Positions 42,980-51,279 of a stretch of DNA of 64,000 nucleotides are shown here, in pieces. Every line of letters begins with the position of its first letter. Position 1 is the stretch's first letter. The DNA is taken from the NCBI RefSeq assembly GCF_042658685.1, contig NZ_JBHSQY010000031.1; one strand, written 5' to 3'. Source of the DNA: Macrococcoides bohemicum (GTDB taxonomy: Bacteria > Bacillota > Bacilli > Staphylococcales > Staphylococcaceae). Made by a program: the position numbers and the translations under genes. The notes beneath the pieces are model-generated. The model ran no database searches. It was not told the origin of the DNA and saw only the letters and a list, made by a program, of their open reading frames with translations.

Positions 42980-43140
42980 AAAAAAATGTATCCCGCACAA
43001 CGTTTGGGATACACAAAATAAGCCTATGAACGATAGACATACAATAAATAGACAGACTCATCCCGATAATTCAAACGTTGTGCAATTCAATTTGCTCAGC
43101 TTTCATTATCGAATGATCATCTCTAAATATTGATGCCTCC
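42980..43140 (-). promoter_or_regulatory. Leader attenuator of the ABC-F gene
   Basis: On the minus strand the leader has an SD (GGAGG at 43140-43136), a mini-frame, then an intrinsic terminator: 8-bp stem TGTATCCC/GGGATACA at 43013-42987 followed by seven T, 14 nt before the gene's ribosome site. The loop side (42995-43006) is complementary over 12 bp to 43072-43083 upstream, which would form an antiterminator. A third pairing, 43105-43116 with 43058-43070 (one bulge, one G-U), encloses that upstream strand and could act as anti-antiterminator. This is the layout of antibiotic-responsive attenuators such as that of vmlR. Confidence 0.75.
43071..43106 (-). CDS. Candidate leader peptide MKAEQIELHNV
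   Basis: An 11-codon frame whose last codons are the antiterminator strand (TTGCACAACGTTTGA), so a ribosome stalled there would change the folding. The visible SD lies 29 nt before the ATG, too far; the same frame stays open upstream to an ATA only 5 nt from the SD, and another short frame MIIR starts between. The true start is unclear. Confidence 0.4.
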   Translation of the reverse strand: MKAEQIELHNV

Positions 43141-43152
43141 TTTTATATTTGA

Positions 43153-44505
43153 TTACATTTTAACAGATTTACGCATTTTATACAAAATAAATCCTATTAC
43201 AAAGCCAATCAATGCAGGTAATACCCACCCCATACCAATGGCAGAGAAAGGTAAGAATTTCTCTCCGAAAGTAGCTACACTTTCTCCAAAAGCAGATTTT
43301 GAAAGAAATGCAGGGCTAGCTTTTATACCGTCAATAATCGCTGCAATCATCGTTACAAAAGTCGTCCATTGATAGACAATTTTTGAATCATTGAAAGAAC
43401 CACTGATTAAAGTTAACAGTATTAATGTAATCGCAAGAGGATATAAAAACATCAGGACGGGAATCGAATACTCGATAATCTTAGTTAAACCTACATTTGC
43501 CAGTATAAATGAAATAATACTTACTACGGTAGCAAACATGATATAGCTACGTTTCGGGAATAACTCAGTAAATGTTTCAGAGAAAGCTGTTATTAAGCCA
43601 ATCGCTGTCTTTAAACAAGCTATGATAATAATTAATGACAGTAAAATAATACCGTAATTGCCCAGGTAATATTGCGCGATTTGTGCTAACGCTATACCAC
43701 CATTCTCACTTACTTTAAACTGACCTAAACTCATTGTACCGAGCAGTGCGAGTAACGTATAAATTACACCCATAAGTACAATGCTTAAGAAACCTGACTT
43801 CACTGTTTCTTTTGCGATATCAGATGGATTCGTAATACCCAGCTTCTTAATAGTTGTTACGATAATAATACCGAAAGCAAGTGACGCTAAAGCATCTAAT
43901 GTATTGTATCCATCAATAAATCCTTTAAGTAAAGCACCATCTTTATATTCCGGCTGAATTGGTGCATCTATGCCACCCATCGGTTTTAAGAAAGCAAGGA
44001 TAAACAACACACCTAATAACAATAGGAATAAAGGATTTAAAAATTTACCGATATAATCTAATATTTTAGAAGGTCTTCTTGCAAAGAACCACGCAATACT
44101 AAAGAATAACAGACTAAAAATAAATAAATAAAGACGAACATTTTCTTTAGCAATAAATGGTGTAAATGCGATTTCGAATGGCACTGTTGCAAGACGCGGT
44201 AAAGCAAACAATGGACCGATTACTAAATAAAGTGCAATTGTAAATAAATATGCATATGTCTTATTCACACGTGAAGCAATATCAAATAAACCATTCGTTT
44301 TAGACACACCAATGGCAATAATACCTAAGAAAGGTAATCCAATTGCGGTGATTAAAAAACCAAAGTTCGTAATGAAGACATTTGCTCCACTCATCTGTCC
44401 TGAATGAATCGGGAAGATTAAGTTACCTGCTCCGAAGAATAAACCGAAAAGCATAGAACCGATAAAGATATTTTCTTTTAATGATAATTTCGTTTTTGTA
44501 TTAAT
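43153..44505 (-). CDS. brnQ: Branched-chain amino acid carrier BrnQ
   Basis: 450-aa LIVCS-family transporter with 12 helices: NIFIGSMLFGLFFGAGNLIFPIHSGQ (in part) and SLAFGIIIVTTIKKLG are family hallmarks. It imports leucine, isoleucine and valine with Na+ or H+. The start appears to be ATT at 44505 (then NTKTKLSLKEN), with GGAGGGG five to seven bases before it; the only ATG in frame, at 44529, has no ribosome site and adds residues not seen in related carriers. A 26-bp palindrome lies at 44542-44567 over the probable promoter. Confidence 0.85.
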   Translation of the reverse strand: MNTKTKLSLKENIFIGSMLFGLFFGAGNLIFPIHSGQMSGANVFITNFGFLITAIGLPFLGIIAIGVSKTNGLFDIASRVNKTYAYLFTIALYLVIGPLFALPRLATVPFEIAFTPFIAKENVRLYLFIFSLLFFSIAWFFARRPSKILDYIGKFLNPLFLLLLGVLFILAFLKPMGGIDAPIQPEYKDGALLKGFIDGYNTLDALASLAFGIIIVTTIKKLGITNPSDIAKETVKSGFLSIVLMGVIYTLLALLGTMSLGQFKVSENGGIALAQIAQYYLGNYGIILLSLIIIIACLKTAIGLITAFSETFTELFPKRSYIMFATVVSIISFILANVGLTKIIEYSIPVLMFLYPLAITLILLTLISGSFNDSKIVYQWTTFVTMIAAIIDGIKASPAFLSKSAFGESVATFGEKFLPFSAIGMGWVLPALIGFVIGFILYKMRKSVKM

Positions 44506-44541
44506 AGTGACCCCTCCAGAGCAATACATAAATTTTTATAC

Positions 44542-44567
44542 TATATTCTTTAATATTAAAGAATATA
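44542..44567. promoter_or_regulatory. 26-bp perfect palindrome upstream of brnQ
   Basis: TATATTCTTTAAT-ATTAAAGAATATA is fully self-complementary, 37-62 nt upstream of the probable brnQ start. It is a candidate operator or promoter element; no known box matches it. Confidence 0.4.
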
Positions 44568-44651
44568 ATTTTTTATTATAGCATTACGAAACTATAAAAT
44601 GAATTGAATTTTTAAAATATTTTAAAAATAGAAAAATTTCTATGTCTGTTA

Positions 44652-46409
44652 TTAACTCACTATCTGCTCTTTAACATAATCTCGATATAATTCGTGTGAT
44701 GCAATTAATTCCTGATGTGTACCAGATCCTGTTATCATACCTTTTTCAACGAAGTAAATATTATCCGCATCGACAATAGTCGATAAACGATGCGCAATAA
44801 CGAGTGTAGTACGTCCTTCCATCAATTGATTTAATGCACGCTGAACTTGTTCTTCTGATTGTGAATCAAGTGATGCTGTTGCTTCATCGAGCATTAAGAT
44901 TTGTGGATCGCGTAAGAATGCACGAGCAATCGCAATTCTTTGTTTCTGTCCTCCAGATAATTTCACACCACGTTCTCCAATCTCAGTATCTAACTGTTCC
45001 GGGAAATCTTTAACAAATGATGCTGCATAAGCTAAAGATAAGCCTTGCCATAACTCATCATCAGATAAATTTCGTTCTAACCCATACTGTAAATTTTCTC
45101 GAATCGTACCTGCAAACACCGCACTATCTTGAGACACGAATCCTATTTGACTGCGCCATGAATGGAGTTGTACATCATTAATATCGGTGTTACCAATCTT
45201 AATCTCACCCTTACTCGGATTATAGAAACGTTCTAGTAATGAGAAGATAGTAGATTTCCCACCACCACTGGGTCCTACGAACGCTACGACACTATTTTCT
45301 TTTGCTTCGAATGAAACATTTTTTAAGATTGGATGATCTTCCTCGTATTGGAACGATACATCTTTAAACATAATTGTTTCACCTGAAACATTTTTTGTCA
45401 TCCCTATATCAATTGCTTCTGAAGGCATATTCATTAACTGTACAACACGTTCTGTTGCCCCCATTGCTTTTTGTAATTGCGAGAAGAATATTGCAAAACT
45501 TCCAACTGGCATCATTATATTAAATAAATAAAGCAAGAACGCTACAAACTGACCACTTGTTAGACTGCCATCTTGTACACGTACTGCACCGTATCCTAAT
45601 ACGACTACGAATAATCCAATCATTGCTGTCATCATAATTGGTTGTAAGACTGCTTCAATCTTCGCATCTTTAATCCCTAACTTAAATACATTCATAATGA
45701 GATTTCTTCCAGATTGTTTCTCGTATTCTTCACCATTGCTCGATTTAATTAAACGAATTTCTGATAATTTCTCACTGGCATCTGCATTAAAAGCTGCAGT
45801 CGCTGTTTGTAACTGACGACCGATTTTAGACATCATTCGCCCAATTGGTACCATAATTAAACCAATGACAGGTACGGCTAAGAACATTAATCCCGCCATC
45901 TTCCAGTCCATAATAAACAATATAATCATCGATCCGATTAACTGAATTCCCCCGGCAATAAAGTTAGGGAAATGTGAAGTCATCAATTCTTTAATGACCG
46001 TCGTATCATTTACTAATCTTGAACTCGTTTCACCCGATTTGTGATCATCGTAATACTTAACCGGCAATGTAAGCAGATGATCCCATAGTTGTTCACGCAA
46101 TGATTTCACAGTATGCTCTCCACTGAAACGCAACAAATAGCTCCCTATTGCTCCAAATCCAAGCTGAGCAACAAATGCCAGAATCAAAGTAAAAAGCAAT
46201 GACATATTCATCTGAGTTAATCTGCTACCATCAACTAAGTTCTTTGTAAGCTGAGGAACTATAAGCGCCGCACCACTCGTTAATAGCGTAAAAAACATAC
46301 CTATCATAAATACTCTCTTTTTAGGATTCATCTTTGTTACAAATTTTACGAAGTCCTTTGTCTTAAATTTTTTAATTGAGGAGCTTTGTTTTTTATTTAC
46401 TCTATCCAT
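44652..46409 (-). CDS. ABC exporter, MsbA/LmrA/BmrA-type multidrug half-transporter
   Basis: 585 aa: six TM helices in residues 30-330 and an ATPase domain with Walker A GPSGGGKST, signature LSGGQKQR, Walker B ILMLDEATASLD and H-loop IAHRLST. It works as a homodimer exporting lipids or hydrophobic drugs. The ATG at 46409 is preceded by AGGTGG; the frame's GTG three codons earlier overlaps that site. It follows the 116-aa hypothetical by about 100 nt on the same strand. Substrate not deducible. Confidence 0.86.
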   Translation of the reverse strand: MDRVNKKQSSSIKKFKTKDFVKFVTKMNPKKRVFMIGMFFTLLTSGAALIVPQLTKNLVDGSRLTQMNMSLLFTLILAFVAQLGFGAIGSYLLRFSGEHTVKSLREQLWDHLLTLPVKYYDDHKSGETSSRLVNDTTVIKELMTSHFPNFIAGGIQLIGSMIILFIMDWKMAGLMFLAVPVIGLIMVPIGRMMSKIGRQLQTATAAFNADASEKLSEIRLIKSSNGEEYEKQSGRNLIMNVFKLGIKDAKIEAVLQPIMMTAMIGLFVVVLGYGAVRVQDGSLTSGQFVAFLLYLFNIMMPVGSFAIFFSQLQKAMGATERVVQLMNMPSEAIDIGMTKNVSGETIMFKDVSFQYEEDHPILKNVSFEAKENSVVAFVGPSGGGKSTIFSLLERFYNPSKGEIKIGNTDINDVQLHSWRSQIGFVSQDSAVFAGTIRENLQYGLERNLSDDELWQGLSLAYAASFVKDFPEQLDTEIGERGVKLSGGQKQRIAIARAFLRDPQILMLDEATASLDSQSEEQVQRALNQLMEGRTTLVIAHRLSTIVDADNIYFVEKGMITGSGTHQELIASHELYRDYVKEQIVS

Positions 46410-46507
46410 TTTGTCCACCTTATAATGTCTACAATGACATTCTGATTATATAATTAAAAAAATTACTTTATATACATTTTCAATATAGACAATATATGAA
46501 CGACCTC

Positions 46508-46858
46508 TTACGTCGCAGTGCCTAATTCTCGTTTTAAATTATTTAATACATTATGCGTAAACTGATTACCATAGATTTCTACTTGACGATCAATGATAGA
46601 AGCTTTCATTTCATGTAAATCTGTCAGCTCGTTCGTTCCAGCAATACCGTAAAGACTTGATATAAATTCCAGCATATACGCAATAACTTCAGTATCTGTT
46701 GATTGCAATAAATAATTAATCGCTTCATCGATTAATTCATATGCTTCTTCTCCAGATAATTGTTTAATCATACTATAGAATTGTGCACCGACTTTATCTT
46801 CATCAAAATAACCATCTTCTTCTTTTATGAATACTCCATCCAACTGTTCTTGTAACAT
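46508..46858 (-). CDS. Hypothetical 116-aa acidic protein
   Basis: Small soluble acidic protein, helical throughout (YSMIKQLSGEEAYELIDEAI, VIAYMLEFISSLYGIAG, FTHNVLNNLKRELG), no signal, TM or cysteines. I do not recognise it. It lies 40 nt after ohrR on the same strand, with a GGAGGT ribosome site, so it may be cotranscribed with ohrR. Confidence 0.68.
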   Translation of the reverse strand: MLQEQLDGVFIKEEDGYFDEDKVGAQFYSMIKQLSGEEAYELIDEAINYLLQSTDTEVIAYMLEFISSLYGIAGTNELTDLHEMKASIIDRQVEIYGNQFTHNVLNNLKRELGTAT

Positions 46859-46898
46859 AATCAGACCTCCTCATAATATTTATATTCATTTAAGATAT

Positions 46899-47345
46899 TT
46901 ACTTAAGATTACTGTTTTGAATTGCCTCTATCAATCGATTATTTTCTGCTATTAATTCACTTGCTCTCTCTTCAGTCAAACCTTCAATCGTTGAGAAACA
47001 TGTTAAAAGATGGCTTTCAACTTTCTTTTGTAGCGTACGACCCTCTTCTGTTAACTGAACGATTAACTGACGTTTATCTTTCTCCGGGCGTAATCTCATC
47101 ACATACCCCTTGCCTTCTAAACGTTTAAGCAGTGGTGTTAATGTATTACTTGCAAGATCCAGCTCTTTCCCTAATTCATTTAAAGTTTGACTCGGTTTCT
47201 CCCATAAACTGACTAATGCTAAGTATTGTGTATAAGTCAGATTAAATGATTTTAATGACGATTTATAAAACTGATTAAACAATCTATTCACATTATAGTA
47301 TGAAAAGCATAATTGTTTTGACAAATTATTTCCTTGCGTATTCAT
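46899..47345 (-). CDS. ohrR: Organic-hydroperoxide-sensing repressor OhrR (MarR family)
   Basis: 148-aa MarR/DUF24-free winged-helix protein: LSKQLCFSYYNVNRLFNQFYK carries the single N-terminal redox Cys13, followed by LTYTQYLALVSLWE, the recognition helix region LASNTLTPLLKRLEGKGYV and the wing RPEKDKRQLIVQLTE. Together with the divergent ohr gene this is OhrR rather than SarZ or MgrA. The ATG at 47345 follows GGAGGAAAAG. One operator-like sequence lies just upstream of its start and a second by the ohr promoter. Confidence 0.88.
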   Translation of the reverse strand: MNTQGNNLSKQLCFSYYNVNRLFNQFYKSSLKSFNLTYTQYLALVSLWEKPSQTLNELGKELDLASNTLTPLLKRLEGKGYVMRLRPEKDKRQLIVQLTEEGRTLQKKVESHLLTCFSTIEGLTEERASELIAENNRLIEAIQNSNLK

Positions 47346-47355
47346 CTTTTCCTCC

Positions 47356-47369
47356 AATCGTTCACGATT
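47356..47369. promoter_or_regulatory. OhrR operator, ohrR-proximal
   Basis: AATCGTTCACGATT, a near-perfect inverted repeat, 11 nt before the ohrR start. Same motif as the ohr-proximal copy. Confidence 0.65.
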
Positions 47370-47392
47370 TTTTATTTTAATAAGTATATCAT

Positions 47393-47445
47393 TTGACTTC
47401 AAAGATTATAAAGTTTAATATTTTATTTATCAATCGCGCACGATT
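47393..47445 (+). promoter_or_regulatory. ohr promoter and OhrR operator
   Basis: TTGACT at 47393-47398, 17 bp, TAATAT at 47416-47421, followed at 47432-47445 by AATCGCGCACGATT, the same inverted repeat as upstream of ohrR. The operator covers the expected start of transcription. Confidence 0.7.
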
Positions 47446-47469
47446 AATAAATAAAAAGGAGTTTTTAGA

Positions 47470-47898
47470 ATGGATAAAGTATTATATGAAACAACAGTGA
47501 TTAGTAAAGGTGGTCGTAACGGTAAGGTGTTTAGTGAAGATAACACTTTCTATTTAGACATCGAATCACCAAAAGAATTAGGCGGTAAAGGTACAACTGA
47601 ATCAAATCCTGAACAATTATTTGCAGCAGGTTATGCAGCATGCTTTAACAGTGCTTTAACATTACTGTTAAAAAAAGCCGGTCATACCGATATCGACCCT
47701 GAAGTAAGAGGTACTGCAAAGTTAATTTCAGATGAATCTGATGGTGGCTTTAAGTTAGCTGCTGCATTAGAAGTACGCATTGAAGGTTTAGATCAAGCGA
47801 CTGCTGAATCATTCGTTGAAAAAGCACACAATTTCTGTCCTTACTCAAAAGCTTTAAAAGACAGCATTAATATTGAATTATCAGTAACTACTGACTAA
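47470..47898 (+). CDS. ohr: Organic hydroperoxide resistance protein Ohr
   Basis: 142-aa OsmC/Ohr thiol peroxidase. The two reactive cysteines are in GYAACFNSAL (Cys58) and NFCPYSKA (Cys123), and NPEQLFAAGYAACF is the classic Ohr motif. It reduces organic hydroperoxides with lipoyl-type thiols in the cytosol. Divergent from ohrR, with a promoter/operator pair between, and a strong terminator after the stop. AAAAGGAG precedes the ATG. Confidence 0.94.
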   Translation: MDKVLYETTVISKGGRNGKVFSEDNTFYLDIESPKELGGKGTTESNPEQLFAAGYAACFNSALTLLLKKAGHTDIDPEVRGTAKLISDESDGGFKLAAALEVRIEGLDQATAESFVEKAHNFCPYSKALKDSINIELSVTTD

Positions 47899-47904
47899 TA
47901 GATG

Positions 47905-47938
47905 AAAGACGCCTACAAATTTCGTAGGCGTCTTTTTT
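47905..47938 (+). terminator. Terminator of ohr
   Basis: AAAGACGCCTAC / GTAGGCGTCTTT perfect hairpin followed by T6. Confidence 0.93.
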
Positions 47939-47939
47939 G

Positions 47940-48134
47940 TTACTTTACTAAATCTAAAAACGCTTCAGTTATCATCGTTTGACCCATTACAGGAAATACA
48001 TTATCAATCGGAAATTGATGTAAATCTGATCTAGGCGCGCTCATCATATCTGTAATAAAGTATTGATTATATCCATACTAATATTCCTTTTTGTAAATCG
48101 ATTAATACAAGTGCTGTTTTTTAAAGTCTATCAT
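47940..48134 (-). pseudogene. Isochorismatase-family hydrolase remnant
   Basis: The start ATG at 48134 gives MIDFKK, then one missing A shifts the frame into TALVLIDLQKGIL, the typical N-terminus of isochorismatase-like cysteine hydrolases. After a further break the C-terminus appears: YGYNQYFITDMMSAP, SDLHQFPIDNVFPVMGQ, EAFLDLVK and a stop. About 100 middle residues, including the catalytic Cys and Lys region, are deleted. It lies downstream of the TetR gene on the same strand. Family assignment is by pattern recognition. Confidence 0.65.
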
Positions 48135-48172
48135 CTTTTTCATCCATTATTATTATTAGATTCGTATTTAAA

Positions 48173-48736
48173 TTATTCCATTAATCTTTCAATAAATATG
48201 TAGTGAATTCTATCTGCAAATATTTTAGGTTGAACGTGTTTTTCAATACAATGGTGTTCAAATACGTCTTTCGAAAATGAATTTAGCATAATATCTGTAT
48301 GGAAATCTGCATCTTTTACAATATTCAACGCTTCAACTAAATTTAATAAAGCAGCTTTAAGTTGCGGATAGAAATGTAAGTCCATCATAACTTTACGCTT
48401 ACTGCCTTCAGTTTTCATTTCCTCTAACTTCTCTCGATTATCACTTATTAATGTAACAAATGAATGAAGGATTTCCTTCACCTTTTCAGAATCTGATAAC
48501 TGCGTTTGTTGAATCTGTTTAATCTCTACAAACATCTCCTCTATCGCTTCATCCATTAAAGCTTGGCAAATCTCTGCTTTACTACTGAAATGTCGGTATA
48601 AAGTTCCCTGTCCAATACCACAATCCGTAGCAATTTGCTTCATCGCCACTTCACTGACACTATTTGCACTAAATAAACGATTTGCTGTTTCTAGTATACG
48701 TTTTTTATTATGCATGGCATCACTTCGTTGCTTCAT
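48173..48736 (-). CDS. TetR/AcrR family repressor
   Basis: 187 aa with an N-terminal TetR helix-turn-helix (RILETANRLFSANSVSEVAMKQIATDCGIGQGTLYRHFSSKAEICQAL, cited by position about 14-61) and an all-helical ligand domain. Such repressors usually control a divergent efflux gene or neighbouring enzyme. Here the downstream isochorismatase gene and the divergent DHA2 pump are both remnants, so it appears orphaned. GGAGG precedes the ATG. Confidence 0.86.
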   Translation of the reverse strand: MKQRSDAMHNKKRILETANRLFSANSVSEVAMKQIATDCGIGQGTLYRHFSSKAEICQALMDEAIEEMFVEIKQIQQTQLSDSEKVKEILHSFVTLISDNREKLEEMKTEGSKRKVMMDLHFYPQLKAALLNLVEALNIVKDADFHTDIMLNSFSKDVFEHHCIEKHVQPKIFADRIHYIFIERLME

Positions 48737-48760
48737 ACGTAACCTCCAAAAATCATTTTA

Positions 48761-48789
48761 TTGACAAATATTACTGATGTGATTATTAT
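48761..48789 (+). promoter_or_regulatory. Promoter retained in front of decayed pump
   Basis: TTGACA at 48761-48766, exactly 17 bp, TATTAT at 48784-48789, pointing at the DHA2 remnant and divergent from tetR. The repressor's operator would be expected here. Confidence 0.5.
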
Positions 48790-48822
48790 AAATGAGAATA
48801 GTGTCCGTTTACAAGTGAAAGG

Positions 48823-48951
48823 TTGACGACAATATTTATGCTCATTAATGGTATTATGATTCCAATTTCAGCTTACTTAACGTCTAAATATTCTACAAGA
48901 CGATTATTCAATACAGCATTAATCTTATTTATAATTGGATCATGGCATTGA
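48823..48951 (+). pseudogene. DHA2-family MFS pump remnant
   Basis: A 42-codon piece reading LTTIFMLINGIMIPISAYL, TSKYSTRRLFNTALIL, FIIGSWH and stop. This is TM2 plus the motif A loop of DHA2 (EmrB/LmrS-like) drug pumps of about 470 aa. The first 50 and last 380 or so residues are absent. It has no proper start of its own and follows an intact-looking promoter. Confidence 0.7.
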
Positions 48952-49002
48952 CTTTACCGAATTCACGAACGAAATAGTAAATACAACAATAAAAACCATA
49001 AT

Positions 49003-49032
49003 GAAAAGACATGCCGGCTGGCATGTCTTTTC
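49003..49032 (-). terminator. Terminator of SDR gene
   Basis: GAAAAGACATGCC-GGCT-GGCATGTCTTTTC perfect hairpin between the pump remnant and the SDR gene. Confidence 0.88.
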
Positions 49033-49081
49033 ATATCTATATACAAATAAGTAGTTAATTTTAATAAATTTAATAAATATA

Positions 49082-49960
49082 TTAATTAATTGGAGAACCA
49101 CCAGTTACACCATACACTTGACCTGTAATAAAGCTTGCATTATCACTAGCAAGTAACACGTATACATCAGCAAGTTCTACAGGTTGACCAGCACGTTGTA
49201 ACGGTTCTTTCTTACCGAATTCAGGAATTTTCTCTTGCGGTTGTCCACCACAAATTTGAAGTGGTGTCCAAACTGGACCAGGTGCTACAGCATTGACACG
49301 GATGCCTTTAGGGCCAAGTTGTGCTGCTAATGCTTTCGTCAATGAAATATTACAGCTCTTCGTCATTGCATAATCTAATAAATGTGGACTTGGTTTTACA
49401 CCCTGAATAGAACTTGTCAAAATAATACTTGCACCAGGTTCTAAATATTTCAATGCAGCTTGTATAGAGAAGACACCAGAGAACACGTTCACTTCGAAAG
49501 TGTCACGTAATTGCGCTTCATCTAAGTTTTCAATATCATATTCATATTGCTGCATACCAGCGTTCAATACTAATATATCTAACCCACCAAGCGCTTCGTG
49601 AGCTTTATCTACCATATCTTTAGCAAATTGCTTATCACGAAGATCACCAGGAATTAATACACACTTCTGACCAGCTGCTTCGATAACTTGTTTAACCTCT
49701 TCAGCATCAGACTGTTCATCCGGATGATAGTTAACTGCAACATCTGCGCCTTCTTTAGCATAACTAATAGCAGCAGCACGACCTATACCAGAATCTCCAC
49801 CTGTAACTAGCGCTTTCTTACCAACTAACTTCTCAGCCCCTTTATAACTCTCTTCACCACAATCAGGAACAGGTGTCATCTTACTTTGAATACCAGGATA
49901 TTCCTGTGGCTGCTCTTCATATTTTTCGTTAAAATACTTATTTAATGGATTGTTACTCAT
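49082..49960 (-). CDS. SDR oxidoreductase, general-stress YdaD/YhdF type
   Basis: 292-aa short-chain dehydrogenase with an N-terminal extension of about 45 residues (NNPLNKYFNEKYEEQPQEYPG), then TGGDSGIGRA (cofactor), NAG, the catalytic Ser in TSSIQG and YAMTKS (Tyr-x3-Lys). This extended subgroup includes B. subtilis general stress proteins YdaD/YhdF/YhxC. NADP(H) is the probable cofactor; substrate unknown. AGGAGG precedes the ATG. Monocistronic. Confidence 0.86.
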   Translation of the reverse strand: MSNNPLNKYFNEKYEEQPQEYPGIQSKMTPVPDCGEESYKGAEKLVGKKALVTGGDSGIGRAAAISYAKEGADVAVNYHPDEQSDAEEVKQVIEAAGQKCVLIPGDLRDKQFAKDMVDKAHEALGGLDILVLNAGMQQYEYDIENLDEAQLRDTFEVNVFSGVFSIQAALKYLEPGASIILTSSIQGVKPSPHLLDYAMTKSCNISLTKALAAQLGPKGIRVNAVAPGPVWTPLQICGGQPQEKIPEFGKKEPLQRAGQPVELADVYVLLASDNASFITGQVYGVTGGSPIN

Positions 49961-50085
49961 TTGTAATTCCTCCTAAGAAAATTTAATACTTCTTGTATAC
50001 CCCAAAAATATAACAATAAAGATTTACTCGAATTATTTTTATTACATTTATACATATTATTCATTTAAACCCAAAGTAATATGGT

Positions 50086-51279
50086 CTATCGCTTCAACTT
50101 AAAAATCTCAGATAACGGATTGTACTTCCCTTCGATCATATCCAGCAGTAGTTTGCTACCAAATGAGGAGTAAACTGTTCCATTGCCACCATATCCATAT
50201 AATCCATATACTTCAGCATCTTCTTCTATCTTCCCGATAAATGGTTTCCCATCCTTCGTTTCACCAAATCTTGCACCGTACGCATACGCTACTTCTAATT
50301 CAATGTCCGGATACAGTTTATTAAACGCTTTAATTAATCGTTTACCTTGTTTTTGAATATGTTTTTCATTAGGTATCTTATCTGTCTTCTCATCCAATCC
50401 ACCAATTAACACTCTATTTCCCGGGACATGTCTTATGTATAAGTATGGTCTTGCAGATTCCCAAATCATCGCTTTATCTTTCCAGAATTGATTTTCTTCA
50501 ATCGGCTGCGTCACAACTGCATAACTCGCGACAAATTCTTCACGATGAATATAACGTTTCGTTATTTCATTTTTCGCATATCCTGTTGTCATAATTAGTT
50601 TATTAGTTGTAATTACTCTATCATTTAACTGACATAATATTTGTTCTTCCTTCTTCTCATACTTCACTAACTCAGTATTTTCAAGAACATCTAAATGGAA
50701 GTTACTATGTGCGTATTTTACGACTTCATTTACAAATACATATGGATTGATTTCAGCATCTTCATGCGTAATAAGTGCATTGTATTTTTTAATTCCATAT
50801 GCTTCTTCAAGTTGCTCTGGATCAACGTAATCTACCGGAAAACCAAAGTATTTCAACGCCTGGTATTCATCTTTAATTACTTTTTTATCACGCTTAGTAG
50901 AAGCGATAAATAGACTGTCGCGTTTAATGAAATTTATGCGCGCGTCTAGTAATTTCGAAATCGTTTCAATATCTTCTAAACCTTCTTTACTTGCTTTATA
51001 AAAGTGATAGGCTTCAAGCTCCCCAAAGTCTTTTACACATTCATGTAGCAATTTATCACTCATATATTGCATTAGTCCAGTATTTGCAGCACTACTCGCA
51101 CTTCCTATTTCACCTTTATCAATGAGCAATGTATTGTGCCCCGCCTGCGCTACTCTATAAGCTGTCAATGCTCCACTCATTCCACCACCAACAATCACTA
51201 CATCATAATGTGATGCTATTTCATCCTTATAGTTTTTCTTTGCGTACGTTTCCGGCCAATATAATTTTCCGTTATGCAT
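50086..51279 (-). CDS. FAD-dependent amino acid oxidase-like (DAO family)
   Basis: 397-aa flavoprotein of the DAO fold: VVIVGGGMSGALTAYRVAQAG with Glu/Asp-type strand (LLIDKGE), GSASSAANTGLMQY, and C-terminal YLYIRHVPGNRVLIGGLDEKTD and YGYGGNGTVYSSFGSKLL. Related proteins are annotated as glycine or sarcosine oxidase-like or gamma-glutamylputrescine oxidase-like; substrate unknown. The ATG at 51279 starts MHNGKLYWPETYA and has GGGGGAG six bases upstream; the frame opens 17 codons earlier. No Rieske domain is present, unlike the remnant at 60.4 kb. Confidence 0.82.
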   Translation of the reverse strand: MHNGKLYWPETYAKKNYKDEIASHYDVVIVGGGMSGALTAYRVAQAGHNTLLIDKGEIGSASSAANTGLMQYMSDKLLHECVKDFGELEAYHFYKASKEGLEDIETISKLLDARINFIKRDSLFIASTKRDKKVIKDEYQALKYFGFPVDYVDPEQLEEAYGIKKYNALITHEDAEINPYVFVNEVVKYAHSNFHLDVLENTELVKYEKKEEQILCQLNDRVITTNKLIMTTGYAKNEITKRYIHREEFVASYAVVTQPIEENQFWKDKAMIWESARPYLYIRHVPGNRVLIGGLDEKTDKIPNEKHIQKQGKRLIKAFNKLYPDIELEVAYAYGARFGETKDGKPFIGKIEEDAEVYGLYGYGGNGTVYSSFGSKLLLDMIEGKYNPLSEIFKLKR

